Source: Desulfovibrio sp. A2 (GTDB lineage: Bacteria; Desulfobacterota; Desulfovibrionia; Desulfovibrionales; Desulfovibrionaceae). From it: a DNA stretch of 64,000 nucleotides. The notes under the pieces were generated by a model. The model was not told where the DNA came from. It saw only the letters and a list, made by a program, of their open reading frames with translations, and did not search any database. The stretch lies in contig NZ_AGFG01000065.1 of NCBI RefSeq assembly GCF_000226255.1, positions 7,503 through 71,502 of the forward strand. The letters are read 5' to 3'. Below, piece after piece: positions 10,976-22,414 of this stretch (the stretch's first letter is position 1; each line of letters starts with the position of its first letter). The position numbers and the translations under genes are program-made.

Positions 10976-11003
10976 GCCCGTTTGCAACCGGTTGCAAACG
11001 GGC
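10976..11003. promoter_or_regulatory. 28-bp perfect palindrome upstream of cvpA-mazG
   Basis: Half site GCCCGTTTGCAACC followed by its exact reverse complement, centred between 10989 and 10990, 40 bases before the cvpA ATG. The inner TTGCAACCGGTTGCAA with a central CG is the layout of LacI/GalR-family operators. A simple terminator is less likely, since no T run follows and the nearest upstream gene diverges. The rest of the 412-bp gap (10632-11043) shows no gene. Confidence 0.55.
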
Positions 11004-11043
11004 GCCACCGGCTCGCCCCATTCCATCGTCCCAAGGAAAGCGA

Positions 11044-11520
11044 ATGAATTTCAACATGCTGGACGCAGCATTCCTGATCATTGTCGGGCTGTTCGTCCTG
11101 CGCGGCCTGTTTCGCGGCTTCGTGGAGGAAGTGGCGGGCCTGGTGGGCGTCATCGGCGGGTTCATCCTCGCCAACCGCCACCACGGCGACGCCGCGCCCC
11201 ACGTGGCCAAGGTGGTGGGCGACCCCGGCTGGGTCAACGTCATCGCCTACGTGGGCGTGTTCCTGGGCGTGCTGCTGGTGGTGGCCATCGTGGCGCGCAT
11301 CATCCGCAAGCTGCTGGTCATCACCTTCGCAGGGTGGCTCGACCACATGGCGGGCGGGGTGATGGGCGCGGCCAAGGGGCTGCTGATCTGCTCCATTCTG
11401 CTGGCCGTACTGCTGCACTTTCTGCCCGACGCCGCCTTCGTGCGCGATTCGCGCGTGATACCGTATCTTTCCATGGTCACCGGCTACGTGAAGACGTTCC
11501 TGCCGCAGCAACTGTTCTAG
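11044..11520 (+). CDS. cvpA: CvpA-family inner-membrane protein
   Basis: 158 residues; ATG preceded by AAGGAA. Four hydrophobic segments (about 5-30, 32-48, 66-88, 104-126) with the family's N-terminal pattern (NMLDAAFLIIVGLFVLRGLF, then RGFVEEVAGLVG). CvpA is needed for colicin V production in E. coli and is linked to envelope and bile-stress tolerance; its biochemical role is unsettled. It lies 66 bases before mazG on the same strand, probably in one transcript under the 28-bp palindrome. Confidence 0.85.
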   Translation: MNFNMLDAAFLIIVGLFVLRGLFRGFVEEVAGLVGVIGGFILANRHHGDAAPHVAKVVGDPGWVNVIAYVGVFLGVLLVVAIVARIIRKLLVITFAGWLDHMAGGVMGAAKGLLICSILLAVLLHFLPDAAFVRDSRVIPYLSMVTGYVKTFLPQQLF

Positions 11521-11586
11521 GAACGCCGCGCCGCCTGTCCCCACCCCCAACGTCCGGCTTCGCCGGAGCCCCACGGATTTTCGCCC

Positions 11587-12462
11587 ATGAGCACCGAACC
11601 CACGTCCCCGTCCTCTTCCGCCGGTTCAGGCGGTCTTCAGGCCATCACCGACGTCATCGACCGCCTGCTGGCCCCCGAAGGCTGCCCGTGGGACCGTGAA
11701 CAGACCCCGGAATCGCTGGCCGACTACGTCATCGAGGAATGCTTCGAACTGGTGGAGGCCATCCGCTCGGGCAAGGTGCACGACGTGCGCGAGGAACTGG
11801 GCGACGTGATGTTCCTGCTGGCGTTTATCGGCCGGCTGTACGCCGACAAGGGCGCGTTCACCCTGGACGACGCCATGGAAGGCAACGCCGCCAAGATGAT
11901 CCGCCGCCATCCGCACGTGTTCGCCGAAGGCGAATGCGCCAGTCGCGAGGAACTGCTGCGTAACTGGGAGCGCATCAAGCGCGAGGAAAAGGCGGCGGCC
12001 ATGGCCGCCGACGGCGACGATGGCAACGGCGAAGCCGCCGAAGCGACGTCCGGCGATGCTCCGGGGGGCGTGTTCGACAGCCTGCCCAAGGGGTTGCCCC
12101 CGCTGGTCAAGGCCTACCGCCTGCACTCCAAGGCCGCCCGGGTGGACTTTACCTGGGAGACCGACGAGGACGTGGAGCAGCAGGTGGAAGCCGAGTGGCT
12201 GGAATGGCTGGACGCCTCGGCCAGCGGCGACAAGGAGCGCCAGGAGCAGGAACTGGGCGATTTTCTGTTCACCATCGTGGAGCTTGGCCGCCGCAAGGGC
12301 ATCAAGGCCAACGCCGCGCTGGACTACGCCACGCTGAAGTTCCTGCGCCGCTTCGAGGGCATGGAGGCCCTGGCGCGCGAACGCGGGCTGGACTTCCCCA
12401 ACCTTTCCTTCGAGGAAAAGGACGCGCTGTGGAACGAGGTGAAGGCCGCCGAAAAGGCCTGA
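11587..12462 (+). CDS. mazG: MazG nucleoside triphosphate pyrophosphohydrolase
   Basis: 291 residues, close to the usual length of two-domain MazG. The first domain begins with LLAPEGCPWDREQTPESL and carries the Mg-binding pattern E50-E51-x2-E54 and E70-x2-D73. The second domain repeats it in EQELGDFLFTIVELGRR. A charged, Ala/Gly-rich insert (about 135-165) separates them. MazG removes non-canonical or surplus NTPs. The ribosome site is weak. The stop overlaps the next start in TGATG. Confidence 0.93.
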   Translation: MSTEPTSPSSSAGSGGLQAITDVIDRLLAPEGCPWDREQTPESLADYVIEECFELVEAIRSGKVHDVREELGDVMFLLAFIGRLYADKGAFTLDDAMEGNAAKMIRRHPHVFAEGECASREELLRNWERIKREEKAAAMAADGDDGNGEAAEATSGDAPGGVFDSLPKGLPPLVKAYRLHSKAARVDFTWETDEDVEQQVEAEWLEWLDASASGDKERQEQELGDFLFTIVELGRRKGIKANAALDYATLKFLRRFEGMEALARERGLDFPNLSFEEKDALWNEVKAAEKA

Positions 12463-13856
12463 TGCCCGGCCGCCGCCCGGCTGTCGCTGCGTCACGGCCC
12501 GGGGGACGGGGCGCGCGCCTTGCGGCCTGCGGCGGGGCGCTCACCGTGCCTTCCCGCCAGAGGCCCCCGGATGTGACGGGAATGCCGACCGCCGTCCCTC
12601 CGGATGCCGCCGCCCCGGCCCATGCGCGGCCCGCATCGGGAGGCCCGGCGGCAGAGCCCGGTGCCGATCAGGTCGCCGGGGTTGCCCCCCTTGCCCGGCG
12701 CATTGCCGGAGTGGTGAGGCAATGGCTGGCCACCGGGTTGCGCCTGGGGCCCGCATCCTGCGCGTTTCTGGAAGCGCAGCTGGGGCTGCCGGGGCTTGCC
12801 GGGCTGCCGGGGGCGGAAGCCGCCGCGTGTCTGGCCCCGCTGCTGGCGGCATCGCCGGAAGGGCAGGCCGCCGCCGACACGGAAAGCGCCCTGGAATACC
12901 TGCTGTACCCGGATACCGTCCTGCGCCTGGCCGTGGAACGGCTGCTGGCCGAAAACGATGCGGCCGCACCCGGCGAGGAGAAGGCAGACCCCGCGTTCGT
13001 CGGCACTACCCCGCCATCCGTTGCGGATTTCCATGTCGCCCCGTGCGAGCGGCAGCCTCGTCTTGCGGACGAGGTGTTGCGCCTGCTGTCGCCGGACGCC
13101 ACCGCCGTGCTGCACGTTCCTGACGCCCCCGGCGCTTTCGGGGGCGCCCCCGCGTTTTCCGAAGCCCCCGATTCCGTCGCCACGGACACGGCCGTCCGCC
13201 TCGCGTTGCCGGTGCCCCCGTGGGCCATGGCCCTGCTGGTGCGCCGGTTGCGTCTGGACCGGTCCATCCCCGCGTGCATCGCCGACGCCGTGGCGCGTCA
13301 CCTGTCGGAACCCCAGGCCCTTGCCGTGCGCCTGGCCCTGCGTGACGCCCGGTTCGACCTGGCGGAGCTTTCCGCCGAATCTTCCGCCCCCACCGCCGCC
13401 CGTTCCGGGGGGCAGGCCAGCGAATTCCGCGCCGATCTCGTGCTGCGGTTCATCCGGCGCATGCCCCCGTCGGACCCCGGCTACGTCGAGGCGCTGGATA
13501 TCTGGCTGGATCTGCTGCACGACCTGCCGCCCGGCAAAAGCGCCCATGCGGCCCTTTCCGTGCGGCGTGAACGCCTGGCCCGCGCCGCGCGCGAGGCGGA
13601 CGAGTTCTCCGCGCGTCTGGGCCGCCTGAACATGGAGATACTGATGCTTCAGGGGGTGCACGCCCCGGCGCTGGACGCGGACGAGGCGCGCCGCCGGGTG
13701 CGCCTGATGGACCGGATGAGCCTGGCCGTGCTGGGCCGCCCCGCCGCGTCGGACCAGACGGAGGAGGGCATGGCACCGGATTCGCCGGTGGGGCATGACC
13801 TGGGGGCTTTCGACCCGGCCACGGGGCTCGACGACCTGATGCGCCTGCTTTCCTGA
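12462..13856 (+). CDS. hypothetical protein coupled to mazG
   Basis: 464 residues from an ATG overlapping the mazG stop (TGATG), with AAAAGG upstream. A second candidate ATG at 12582 (MPTAVPPDAA) would remove 40 residues that look non-globular; I keep the coupled start with reservation. The protein is Ala-, Leu- and Arg-rich, with helical segments throughout and no signal peptide, membrane span or recognised motif. The C-terminal third (ALSVRRERLARAAREADEF, RLGRLNMEILMLQG) looks coiled-coil-like. Its position suggests co-expression with MazG. Function unknown. Confidence 0.65.
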   Translation: MPGRRPAVAASRPGGRGARLAACGGALTVPSRQRPPDVTGMPTAVPPDAAAPAHARPASGGPAAEPGADQVAGVAPLARRIAGVVRQWLATGLRLGPASCAFLEAQLGLPGLAGLPGAEAAACLAPLLAASPEGQAAADTESALEYLLYPDTVLRLAVERLLAENDAAAPGEEKADPAFVGTTPPSVADFHVAPCERQPRLADEVLRLLSPDATAVLHVPDAPGAFGGAPAFSEAPDSVATDTAVRLALPVPPWAMALLVRRLRLDRSIPACIADAVARHLSEPQALAVRLALRDARFDLAELSAESSAPTAARSGGQASEFRADLVLRFIRRMPPSDPGYVEALDIWLDLLHDLPPGKSAHAALSVRRERLARAAREADEFSARLGRLNMEILMLQGVHAPALDADEARRRVRLMDRMSLAVLGRPAASDQTEEGMAPDSPVGHDLGAFDPATGLDDLMRLLS

Positions 13857-13890
13857 TGCCCCCCGCTTGCCGCGATCTTGCCGTCTCCGC

Positions 13891-13937
13891 AAAAGGTCGG
13901 GTGCGCCGCCACGGGAACATCCCGCCACGGCGCACCC
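13891..13937 (-). terminator. intrinsic terminator of the 68-residue gene
   Basis: GGGTGCGCCG (13899-13908) pairs with CGGCGCACCC (13928-13937). On the minus strand the stem is followed by GACC and TTTT (AAAA at 13891-13894). It sits between converging genes, 24 bases past the stop of the small minus-strand gene. Confidence 0.6.
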
Positions 13938-13960
13938 CGGTGCCCATCGGCGCCCGCGCG

Positions 13961-14167
13961 TCAGACGCTGACGTCCACGTGCTCCCCAAGGCCGCGCACG
14001 GCCACGGAGGACTCGGTCTGCGTCTGGCCCGCGTCCCGGCGTTCCTGCCGGGGAAGGGCGTCGGCCTGAATGCCCGCAAGCTGCTGCCCGTCCTGTTGCA
14101 TCAGGCGGGTCTGCTCCAGCACGTTCAGGATGCCCTCCGCGCCACCGCTGAACTGGTCTATCCGCAT
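13961..14167 (-). CDS. small protein, possibly YjfB-like (motility-associated)
   Basis: 68 residues. The start is supported by an almost perfect ribosome site, AAAGGAGGTG, 5 bases before the ATG, so I accept the gene despite its size. It is polar and rich in Gln, with a helical first half (GILNVLEQTRLMQQDGQQLA) and an ending LGEHVDVSV. The end resembles the hydrophobic/Asp tail of small YjfB-type motility proteins and other rod-like flagellar subunits. That resemblance is weak and my own inference. No cysteine, signal or membrane segment. Confidence 0.6.
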   Translation of the reverse strand: MRIDQFSGGAEGILNVLEQTRLMQQDGQQLAGIQADALPRQERRDAGQTQTESSVAVRGLGEHVDVSV

Positions 14168-14327
14168 GGCGCACCTCCTTTCACGGGGCATGCGTCACCC
14201 CGTATCCGTCCTATCGGCAGTTGATGAGCTTTCCACAGGGGGGCACGAAAACGGATGCATTCCGGGGCTGTCTTGCGTATCATCCGGAACAAGCGCGGGC
14301 CGGTTCGTGCCCGCACCGGAGGTCGCC

Positions 14328-14510
14328 ATGCTGATGCCGCAGAACGAGGCCAAGTTTCGCTACTGTCCCTTCCTGAAGACCAGCGACGACAAGATGCGCT
14401 TCTGCGTAGGCGCCCAATGCATGATGTGGCGCTACAAGCACCCGCAACGCAACGAAGAGGGCGACGAGGGCTATTGCGGGCTGGCCGGCAAGCCCGCCGG
14501 GGCCATGTAG
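14328..14510 (+). CDS. 60-residue four-cysteine protein
   Basis: ATG preceded by GGAGGT at ideal spacing. Four cysteines at 13, 26, 31 and 50 (YCPFLK, RFCVGAQCMMWRY, GYCGLAG) lie in an otherwise basic and aromatic small protein, which suits a zinc or Fe-S site. I have the impression of similar short proteins in sulfate reducers but cannot name a family. It is 79 bases before the AI-2E-type gene on the same strand. Confidence 0.75.
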   Translation: MLMPQNEAKFRYCPFLKTSDDKMRFCVGAQCMMWRYKHPQRNEEGDEGYCGLAGKPAGAM

Positions 14511-14589
14511 CGGGCGCGCCCGTCCGGGCGGCGTATCCGCGCGTCATTCCACCACCGCACCCATCACCGCATCCACCGGACACGCATCC

Positions 14590-15783
14590 ATGAACACCAC
14601 TCCGGCCAAGGGACAGCGCACGCTTTCGTCCCGCAACCTGTTTTCGTACTTTCTTTTCCTGCTGCTGGTGCTGGCCCTGTGGCTGGCCTACCGGCTGGTG
14701 GACCCCTTCCTGCACACGCTCATCCTGGGGGCGGTGTTCTCGGCCATCTGCTACCCGCTGTTCCTGCGCTGCAAGGCGCTGCTGCACGGCAACGCCATCC
14801 TGTCGGCGCTGCTGGTGCTGACCGGGCTTGTGGTGTGCATCGTCATTCCGGTGTGCGTGTTCGTGGCGCTGCTGATTCCGCAGGGCATGCAGACGGTGAC
14901 GGCCATCAACAAGTGGTTGAGCGGCGGCGGCCCGGCCGCGCTGCTGTCGGAATCGAACCTGGAGCCGTGGCTGGAATGGGTGCGGGTGAACCTGCCGTTC
15001 ATCGACCTGGGGCACATCGACTTCCAGGCCAGCCTGCTGGAGCTTTCACGCACGGCGGGGCAGACGCTGATCCAGTGGGGCTCGTACGTGCTGGGCAACA
15101 CCATGTTGTTCTTCCTGCACTTCCTGCTGCTGCTGCTGGTGATGTTCTTCATGCTGAAGGACGGCAAGCGCATGGTGGAAGGGGTGAAGTACCTGTGCCC
15201 CCTGCGCGAGGAACAGGAGGACATGATCATCCAGGGCCTGCGCCGCGTGGCGCGCGCCGTGCTGGTGGGCGGGCTGCTGGTGGCGGTGGTGCAGGGGGTG
15301 CTGGGGGGCATCGGCATGGCCATCGTGGGGTTGCCCGGCATGTTCTGGGGCACGGTGATGGCCTTTGCCTCGTTGGTGCCGGTGGTGGGCACTGGTCTGA
15401 TCTGGGGGCCTGCCTCCATCTACCTGCTGCTGATGGGGCAGTGGAAGGGCGCGGTGTTCCTGGCGCTGTGGAGTTCGCTGGTGGTGGCCGGGGCCGATTC
15501 CATCTTGCGGCCGTACTTCATGCGCGGCAGTTCCGGCGCGTCGGTGTTCTACATCTTCATCTTCATACTTGGCGGGCTGAAGGCCTTCGGCATGGCGGGC
15601 ATCATCTACGGCCCGCTCATCCTCAGCTTCACCATGGTCATGCTGACCCTGTACGGCGAGGAATATCGCGACATCCTGGCCCCGCGTCCCCTTGACGCGG
15701 CCGATCCGGACGCCTGCCCCGCGCCCCTGCCGCCGAACCGTGGCGGCCCGGAGGCCCCCGACGGGAATGGCCCCGGAAACTGA
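14590..15783 (+). CDS. AI-2E/PerM-family membrane transporter
   Basis: 397 residues. Hydrophobic pairs near residues 17-50 and 60-95, a soluble or amphipathic region (about 100-160), then about five more segments to residue 355, the typical AI-2E/PerM layout. Family landmarks include FFMLKDGKRMVEGVKYLCPL and the long helix pair ending MAGIIYGPLILSFTMVML. Members export small molecules (TqsA, autoinducer 2) or act as Na+/H+ antiporters; the substrate here cannot be told. The hydrophilic tail of about 45 residues is Pro-rich. Weak ribosome site. Confidence 0.88.
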   Translation: MNTTPAKGQRTLSSRNLFSYFLFLLLVLALWLAYRLVDPFLHTLILGAVFSAICYPLFLRCKALLHGNAILSALLVLTGLVVCIVIPVCVFVALLIPQGMQTVTAINKWLSGGGPAALLSESNLEPWLEWVRVNLPFIDLGHIDFQASLLELSRTAGQTLIQWGSYVLGNTMLFFLHFLLLLLVMFFMLKDGKRMVEGVKYLCPLREEQEDMIIQGLRRVARAVLVGGLLVAVVQGVLGGIGMAIVGLPGMFWGTVMAFASLVPVVGTGLIWGPASIYLLLMGQWKGAVFLALWSSLVVAGADSILRPYFMRGSSGASVFYIFIFILGGLKAFGMAGIIYGPLILSFTMVMLTLYGEEYRDILAPRPLDAADPDACPAPLPPNRGGPEAPDGNGPGN

Positions 15784-16161
15784 CGGGCGGGGCGAAGGCA
15801 CGCCAGGGGGCTCCCTCCCGGCAGGCAGGGGGCGGGAAACGCACGAATGCCGTACTCCGGCAGCCTTCTTGCCATTTTTCCGGGTTACCGGTAGGCGGTG
15901 AACTGGACATGGCGGTAATCCGCCCGTCGCGAGGGGACACTGCGGCGGTTGGAAGGTGCCATGCCATGCCGCCGCAGCCCGTCCGAGGTCTTGCGGACAG
16001 TCGGCGGCTTGTTGGTGGCCATTTCGCGGGCAGCCAACTGCTTGGGCCATCCGTGTGACGCCATGGGGCGTCCATCCGTGCTGGACGCCGGGCCTTGCCG
16101 GTGTTGCCCGGCATGCATCGCAAACCGTCGATAGGGCGGGTTCCGGCCCGCAGGGGGAGAC
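15784..16161. other. 378-bp intergenic region before the GGDEF-EAL gene
   Basis: No gene supported. A hairpin can be read (CTGCGGCGG at 15940-15948 pairing with CCGCCGCAG at 15969-15977). CCGGGTTACCGG at 15879-15890 recalls the 3' strand of a c-di-GMP riboswitch, but the matching 5' part is missing (see rejected items). Confidence 0.35.
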
Positions 16162-19100
16162 GTGTTGCGCGAACCTTCCGGTCTTGAAGCGCCCTCCGGC
16201 ACGGCGGAACCCTGTCACGATTCCGAACGCTCCGGCATGGCGGAGTCCATGGTCCACGTGAACCCGGATGCGCCTTCCGCCCGGCTGATGCGGCCTCTGC
16301 CGCCGCTTTCGCACGCCACCTGCGCGGCGGGCGATGGCCTGTTCGCCGGGTTGCCGGACCTTGCCGCCATGCTGGGCAGGAGCGCCCCGCACGCGCTGCA
16401 GGAAGAACTGGGCGCACCGCTCGAAGGGTGCGCCGAGGCGGACGACGCGCGGGGCAATGCCGTGGGCGATGCGCCTGCCGACGCCGATGCCGCGCCCGCC
16501 CCGGAACCGGCGCGGGCCGCCGCACCGGACTCCGGAGTTTCCCCCGCCCCCCGCCCCTCGCCCCATGGCGACCTGGCCGCCCAGTTCGGGGCGGCGGGCA
16601 TCGGCGTGAGCGTGTTCGACCCGGCGGGACAGCTGCTGTACATGAACGGCCGCATGGCCGACCTGCTTGGCTGCGCGCCGGAGGACATCCCCTCGCTGTT
16701 CTGCGCCCGCATGGTGGGACTGGAAGGCACCGCCGACGTGCTGGCGCTGTTCCTGCGCGTGGCGTCCGGCCAGGACGAAGGCGGCAGCGTGCGCAAGCGG
16801 TTTCTGCGCGGCGACGGGGGCACCATGCTGGCCTCGGTCACCCTGTACGCGGTGCACGACGCCCACGGCCTGCCGCTGCACGTGGTGCATCTGGCCCGCC
16901 CGCTGGAACGGCCCGACCGCACGGACCGTACAGACAGGGGCAACGACCGGCCGGACACCCAGGCCCGTCGCCGTTTCGACGACGTGCCCTTCCCCGTGGG
17001 CTGGTCCGGCGCTGGCGGCGCGCCCGCGCCCGGCACGCCACGGCCCGACCGCTACCGCGCGGCGTTGCACCTCATCGCCCATGCCACCCTGCACGAGACG
17101 GAGCCCGACGGCCTGGCCGGGGCCTTCGCGCGCATCTTCCGTTCGCTGCTGCCGGGCGAACCGCCGCAACTGGTGGTCTACCCCGGCGACGGCAGCCGCG
17201 TGGCGCATTCCGCGGCCGACCCGGCGGGACGCAGGGACGCCGCGCCGCCGTGCGACCTCGCGGCGCGGGTGTACCTGCGCGGCGAAACCGTGCGCGTGGA
17301 CGCCGACGAACTGCGCGAACTGGCCGAACTTGGTGAATGTCTGCTGCCCGACCCCGTGCCCGACCACTGGCTGGGCGTTCCGCTGCGCACCCGCACCGGC
17401 GAGGTGCTGGGGGCCATCGTGTGCCGGGTGGAAGGCGAGGACGGCGTGCCCTGCGCTGCAACGCAGCCCGGCACTCCCCCCGCCCAGCGCCTGGCGCCCG
17501 TGCGGCCCCGGCCGGGCTTTTCGGCCGAGGACCGTCGCCTGCTGGAACTGGTGTCCGGCCACGTGGCCGACGCGCTGGCCGCCCGGCGCGACGTGGGCCG
17601 CCGGGCCATGGACGAGGTGCGCTTTCGCGCCGCCTTCGCGCATGGCGCGGCGGGCATGGCCTTGCTGGACGCCGGAGGACGGCTGCTGGCGGTGAACCGC
17701 GCCTTCGAGGACGCGTTCGGCTATCCTGCTGGCGTGCTGACCGGCACGGAACTGCGCGACCTGCTGCCGCCCGACGTGGCCGGGCAGGCCCTGCGCGAGT
17801 TCGGCGGGTTGTGGCTTTCCGTTTCGGCCATCCGGGCGGCCACGGGGCAGGGCGATGCCCCGGACAGCATCGTGCGGACCTCCTGGCCCTTCCTGCGGGC
17901 CGACGGCGAAAAACGCTGGATGCAGCAGAGCCTGCGCATCCTGCCCGGTGAGGCGGGCCACCCCCCGTGCGCGCTGTTGCAGGTCACCCCGCTGGAGGGC
18001 GGCAACGGCCGCGCCGGGCGCGACCCGGCCGCCCGCGACGAGGAGCGCATGACCCAGACCGCCTTTCATGACGTGCTCACCGGCCTGCCCAACCGGGTGC
18101 TGCTGCTGGACCGCGTGGAAAGCGCCCTCAAACGCGCCCGGCGGCACGACCATTACCGCTTCGCCGTGCTGTTCCTGGACATCGACCGGTTCAAGGTGGT
18201 CAACGAAAGCCTGGGCCATCGCGCGGGCGACGAGTTGCTGCGCCTGTTCTCGGACAGGGTGCTGCCCTGCCTGCGCGAGGTGGACACCCTGGCCCGCTGC
18301 GGCGGCGACGAGTTCGCCGTGTTGCTGGACGACGTGGAGGACATGGCCGAGGTGGGCACCATCGTCGAGCGCATCCAGGATTCCCTGCGCACCCCCTTTC
18401 CGGTGCACGACACCGAGGTGTACATGGCCGCCAGCATCGGCGTGGTGGTGCGCGCCCGGCAGTACACCTCGGCAGAGGACATCCTGCGCGACGCCGATCT
18501 CGCCATGTTCCGGGCCAAGGAATCGGGCAAGGGGCGCTATGAGCTGTTCGACGAGGAGGTGGTCCCCGCCGCGCCGGACAAGCTGCGCCGCGAGAACGAA
18601 CTGCGCCGCGCCATGGAGCGCGGCGAGATAGAACTGTACTTCCAGCCGCTGGTATCGCTGCGCACCGCACGCATCACCGGGCTGGAGGCGCTGGTGCGCT
18701 GGAACCACCCGGAACTGGGGCTGTTGACCCCCTCGGAGTTCATTCCCCTAGCCGAGGAATCGGGGCTGATCTACCACCTGGACCGGCACGTGCTGGAGCT
18801 GGGTTGCGCCTCGGTGCGCGCCCTGCGCGAGCGGGCCGGGCCAGCGGCGGAGTTCGCCCTGAACCTGAACATTTCCGCGCGCAGCTTCCGCCGCTGGAAC
18901 ATGGTGGAAAGCTATTCCGCCGTCATTCTGGAATCGGGCTGCAACCCGCTGGACGTGCGGCTGGAGATTACCGAAAGCCTGCTGCTGACCGGCGTGGATG
19001 CCGTGACAGACAAGTTGTGGAAATTCAAGGAGTTGGGCGTGTCCCTGGTACTCGACGACTTCGGCACCGGCTATTCCTCGCTGAACTACCTGCGCCAGTT

Positions 19101-19374
19101 CCCCATGGACATGATCAAGATCGACAAGTCGTTCACCAGCCGCGTGCACGAGGAAAAGGCCGCCTACGGCATCGTGCAGTCCATCGTCAGCCTGGGCCGG
19201 GGACTCGGCCTCGGCGTGGTGGCCGAAGGCATAGAACAGCCCGAACAGGCCGAGGTGCTGCTGGAACTGGGCTGCCTGTACGGCCAGGGCTTTCTGTACT
19301 CCCGCCCGCTGCCCTTCGAACGCACCGTCAAGGTGCTGGAACGCCGCTGCCCCCTGCCGCTGTCGGCAGGGTAG
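16162..19374 (+). CDS. PAS-GAF-PAS-GGDEF-EAL cyclic-di-GMP enzyme
   Basis: 1070 residues from a GTG with GGGGGAG upstream. A low-complexity N-terminus (about 1-135) leads to PAS (about 140-250), GAF (about 295-480), PAS (about 485-610), GGDEF and EAL. The cyclase motif is intact (GGDEF at 714-718), with an inhibitory I-site RxxD nine residues before it (R705-D708). The EAL domain keeps E842-A843-L844, the DDFGTG loop (D965, D966) and AEGIEQ, so both synthesis and hydrolysis look possible. There is no membrane segment, so the sensors probably read cytoplasmic signals. The gene stands alone and is followed by repeats and a strong terminator. Confidence 0.95.
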   Translation: MLREPSGLEAPSGTAEPCHDSERSGMAESMVHVNPDAPSARLMRPLPPLSHATCAAGDGLFAGLPDLAAMLGRSAPHALQEELGAPLEGCAEADDARGNAVGDAPADADAAPAPEPARAAAPDSGVSPAPRPSPHGDLAAQFGAAGIGVSVFDPAGQLLYMNGRMADLLGCAPEDIPSLFCARMVGLEGTADVLALFLRVASGQDEGGSVRKRFLRGDGGTMLASVTLYAVHDAHGLPLHVVHLARPLERPDRTDRTDRGNDRPDTQARRRFDDVPFPVGWSGAGGAPAPGTPRPDRYRAALHLIAHATLHETEPDGLAGAFARIFRSLLPGEPPQLVVYPGDGSRVAHSAADPAGRRDAAPPCDLAARVYLRGETVRVDADELRELAELGECLLPDPVPDHWLGVPLRTRTGEVLGAIVCRVEGEDGVPCAATQPGTPPAQRLAPVRPRPGFSAEDRRLLELVSGHVADALAARRDVGRRAMDEVRFRAAFAHGAAGMALLDAGGRLLAVNRAFEDAFGYPAGVLTGTELRDLLPPDVAGQALREFGGLWLSVSAIRAATGQGDAPDSIVRTSWPFLRADGEKRWMQQSLRILPGEAGHPPCALLQVTPLEGGNGRAGRDPAARDEERMTQTAFHDVLTGLPNRVLLLDRVESALKRARRHDHYRFAVLFLDIDRFKVVNESLGHRAGDELLRLFSDRVLPCLREVDTLARCGGDEFAVLLDDVEDMAEVGTIVERIQDSLRTPFPVHDTEVYMAASIGVVVRARQYTSAEDILRDADLAMFRAKESGKGRYELFDEEVVPAAPDKLRRENELRRAMERGEIELYFQPLVSLRTARITGLEALVRWNHPELGLLTPSEFIPLAEESGLIYHLDRHVLELGCASVRALRERAGPAAEFALNLNISARSFRRWNMVESYSAVILESGCNPLDVRLEITESLLLTGVDAVTDKLWKFKELGVSLVLDDFGTGYSSLNYLRQFPMDMIKIDKSFTSRVHEEKAAYGIVQSIVSLGRGLGLGVVAEGIEQPEQAEVLLELGCLYGQGFLYSRPLPFERTVKVLERRCPLPLSAG

Positions 19375-19424
19375 GGAGACTGAAATTGAGGAAGGCAAAC
19401 GGGGGAAGGGACCCTTTGCGGCAG

Positions 19425-19552
19425 CCGTTAGGTGAGCACGAAGTGCGAACCTTACGGATGGCGACCGCAGAGCGAAAAGGCTCTCCTTCCCCCGTACCCC
19501 CAGCGTTGCTGTCTCCATCCGTAAGGTTCGTGCTGCGCACTCACCATAACGG
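19425..19552. repeat. inverted pair of CCGTTAGG...CCTTACGG hairpin repeats (copies 1 and 2)
   Basis: Copy 1 (19425-19457) starts CCGTTAGGTGAGC and ends GAACCTTACGG. Copy 2 (19519-19552) is the same unit reversed. Each unit is an imperfect hairpin. Copy 1 also sits inside a longer stem: ACGGGGGAAGG just before it (about 19398) pairs with CCTTCCCCCGT after it (about 19485-19495). Three more copies lie at 37.9-38.1 kb. It resembles the REP class of intergenic palindromes. The region 19375-19776 contains only repeats and hairpins, no gene. Confidence 0.75.
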
Positions 19553-19626
19553 CTGGGGCTCCCCCCAAACTTTTTAATTGGGGTCCGTAACCGCCTGACT
19601 TTTTTGTTGGTTGCGAGCAGATAACT

Positions 19627-19667
19627 AAAGCAAAGGGCGTGGAATGATCCGCGCCCTTTGCTTTTTT
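19627..19667 (+). terminator. strong intrinsic terminator between the GGDEF-EAL gene and lon
   Basis: A 17-bp stem with one G-T pair (AAAGCAAAGGGCGTGGA, loop ATGA, then the complement) is followed by TTT at once, six T in total from 19662. On the minus strand A-rich sequence follows the stem as T, so it can act both ways between two converging genes. Confidence 0.85.
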
Positions 19668-19683
19668 GACGTCGTCCACGATG

Positions 19684-19764
19684 GAAAAGTTTTGGGGGGA
19701 GAGGGTGGGGGGCCGGGGGGAGGGAGAGGACCCCTTTTCCAAAAGGGGTCCTCTCCCTCCCCCC
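19684..19764 (-). repeat. G-rich hairpin repeat after lon (copy 1 of 3)
   Basis: An AAAAGTTTTGGGGGGAG head is followed by a perfect 24-bp stem (19715-19738 with 19741-19764) and a 2-base loop, 12 bases after the lon stop. Related elements follow fabF (35158-35220) and the YcaO gene (61878-61959), always after a minus-strand stop with the same head. An inverted copy of the head alone lies at about 19557-19577. Probably terminators or mRNA 3'-end protectors spread as repeats. Confidence 0.8.
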
Positions 19765-19776
19765 GCTATCTTTTTT

Positions 19777-22395
<2,619 letters not shown>

Positions 22396-22414
22396 GCGGG
22401 GTGCTCCTCGCGTG

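Noticed and set aside
15879..15892. CCGGGTTACCGG resembles the 3' strand of a c-di-GMP (GEMM) riboswitch before the GGDEF-EAL gene
   Set aside because: The required upstream parts (an ACGCAMAGGG-like bulge strand and a second GACGCAAAGCC-like block) are absent in the preceding 100 bases on either strand.
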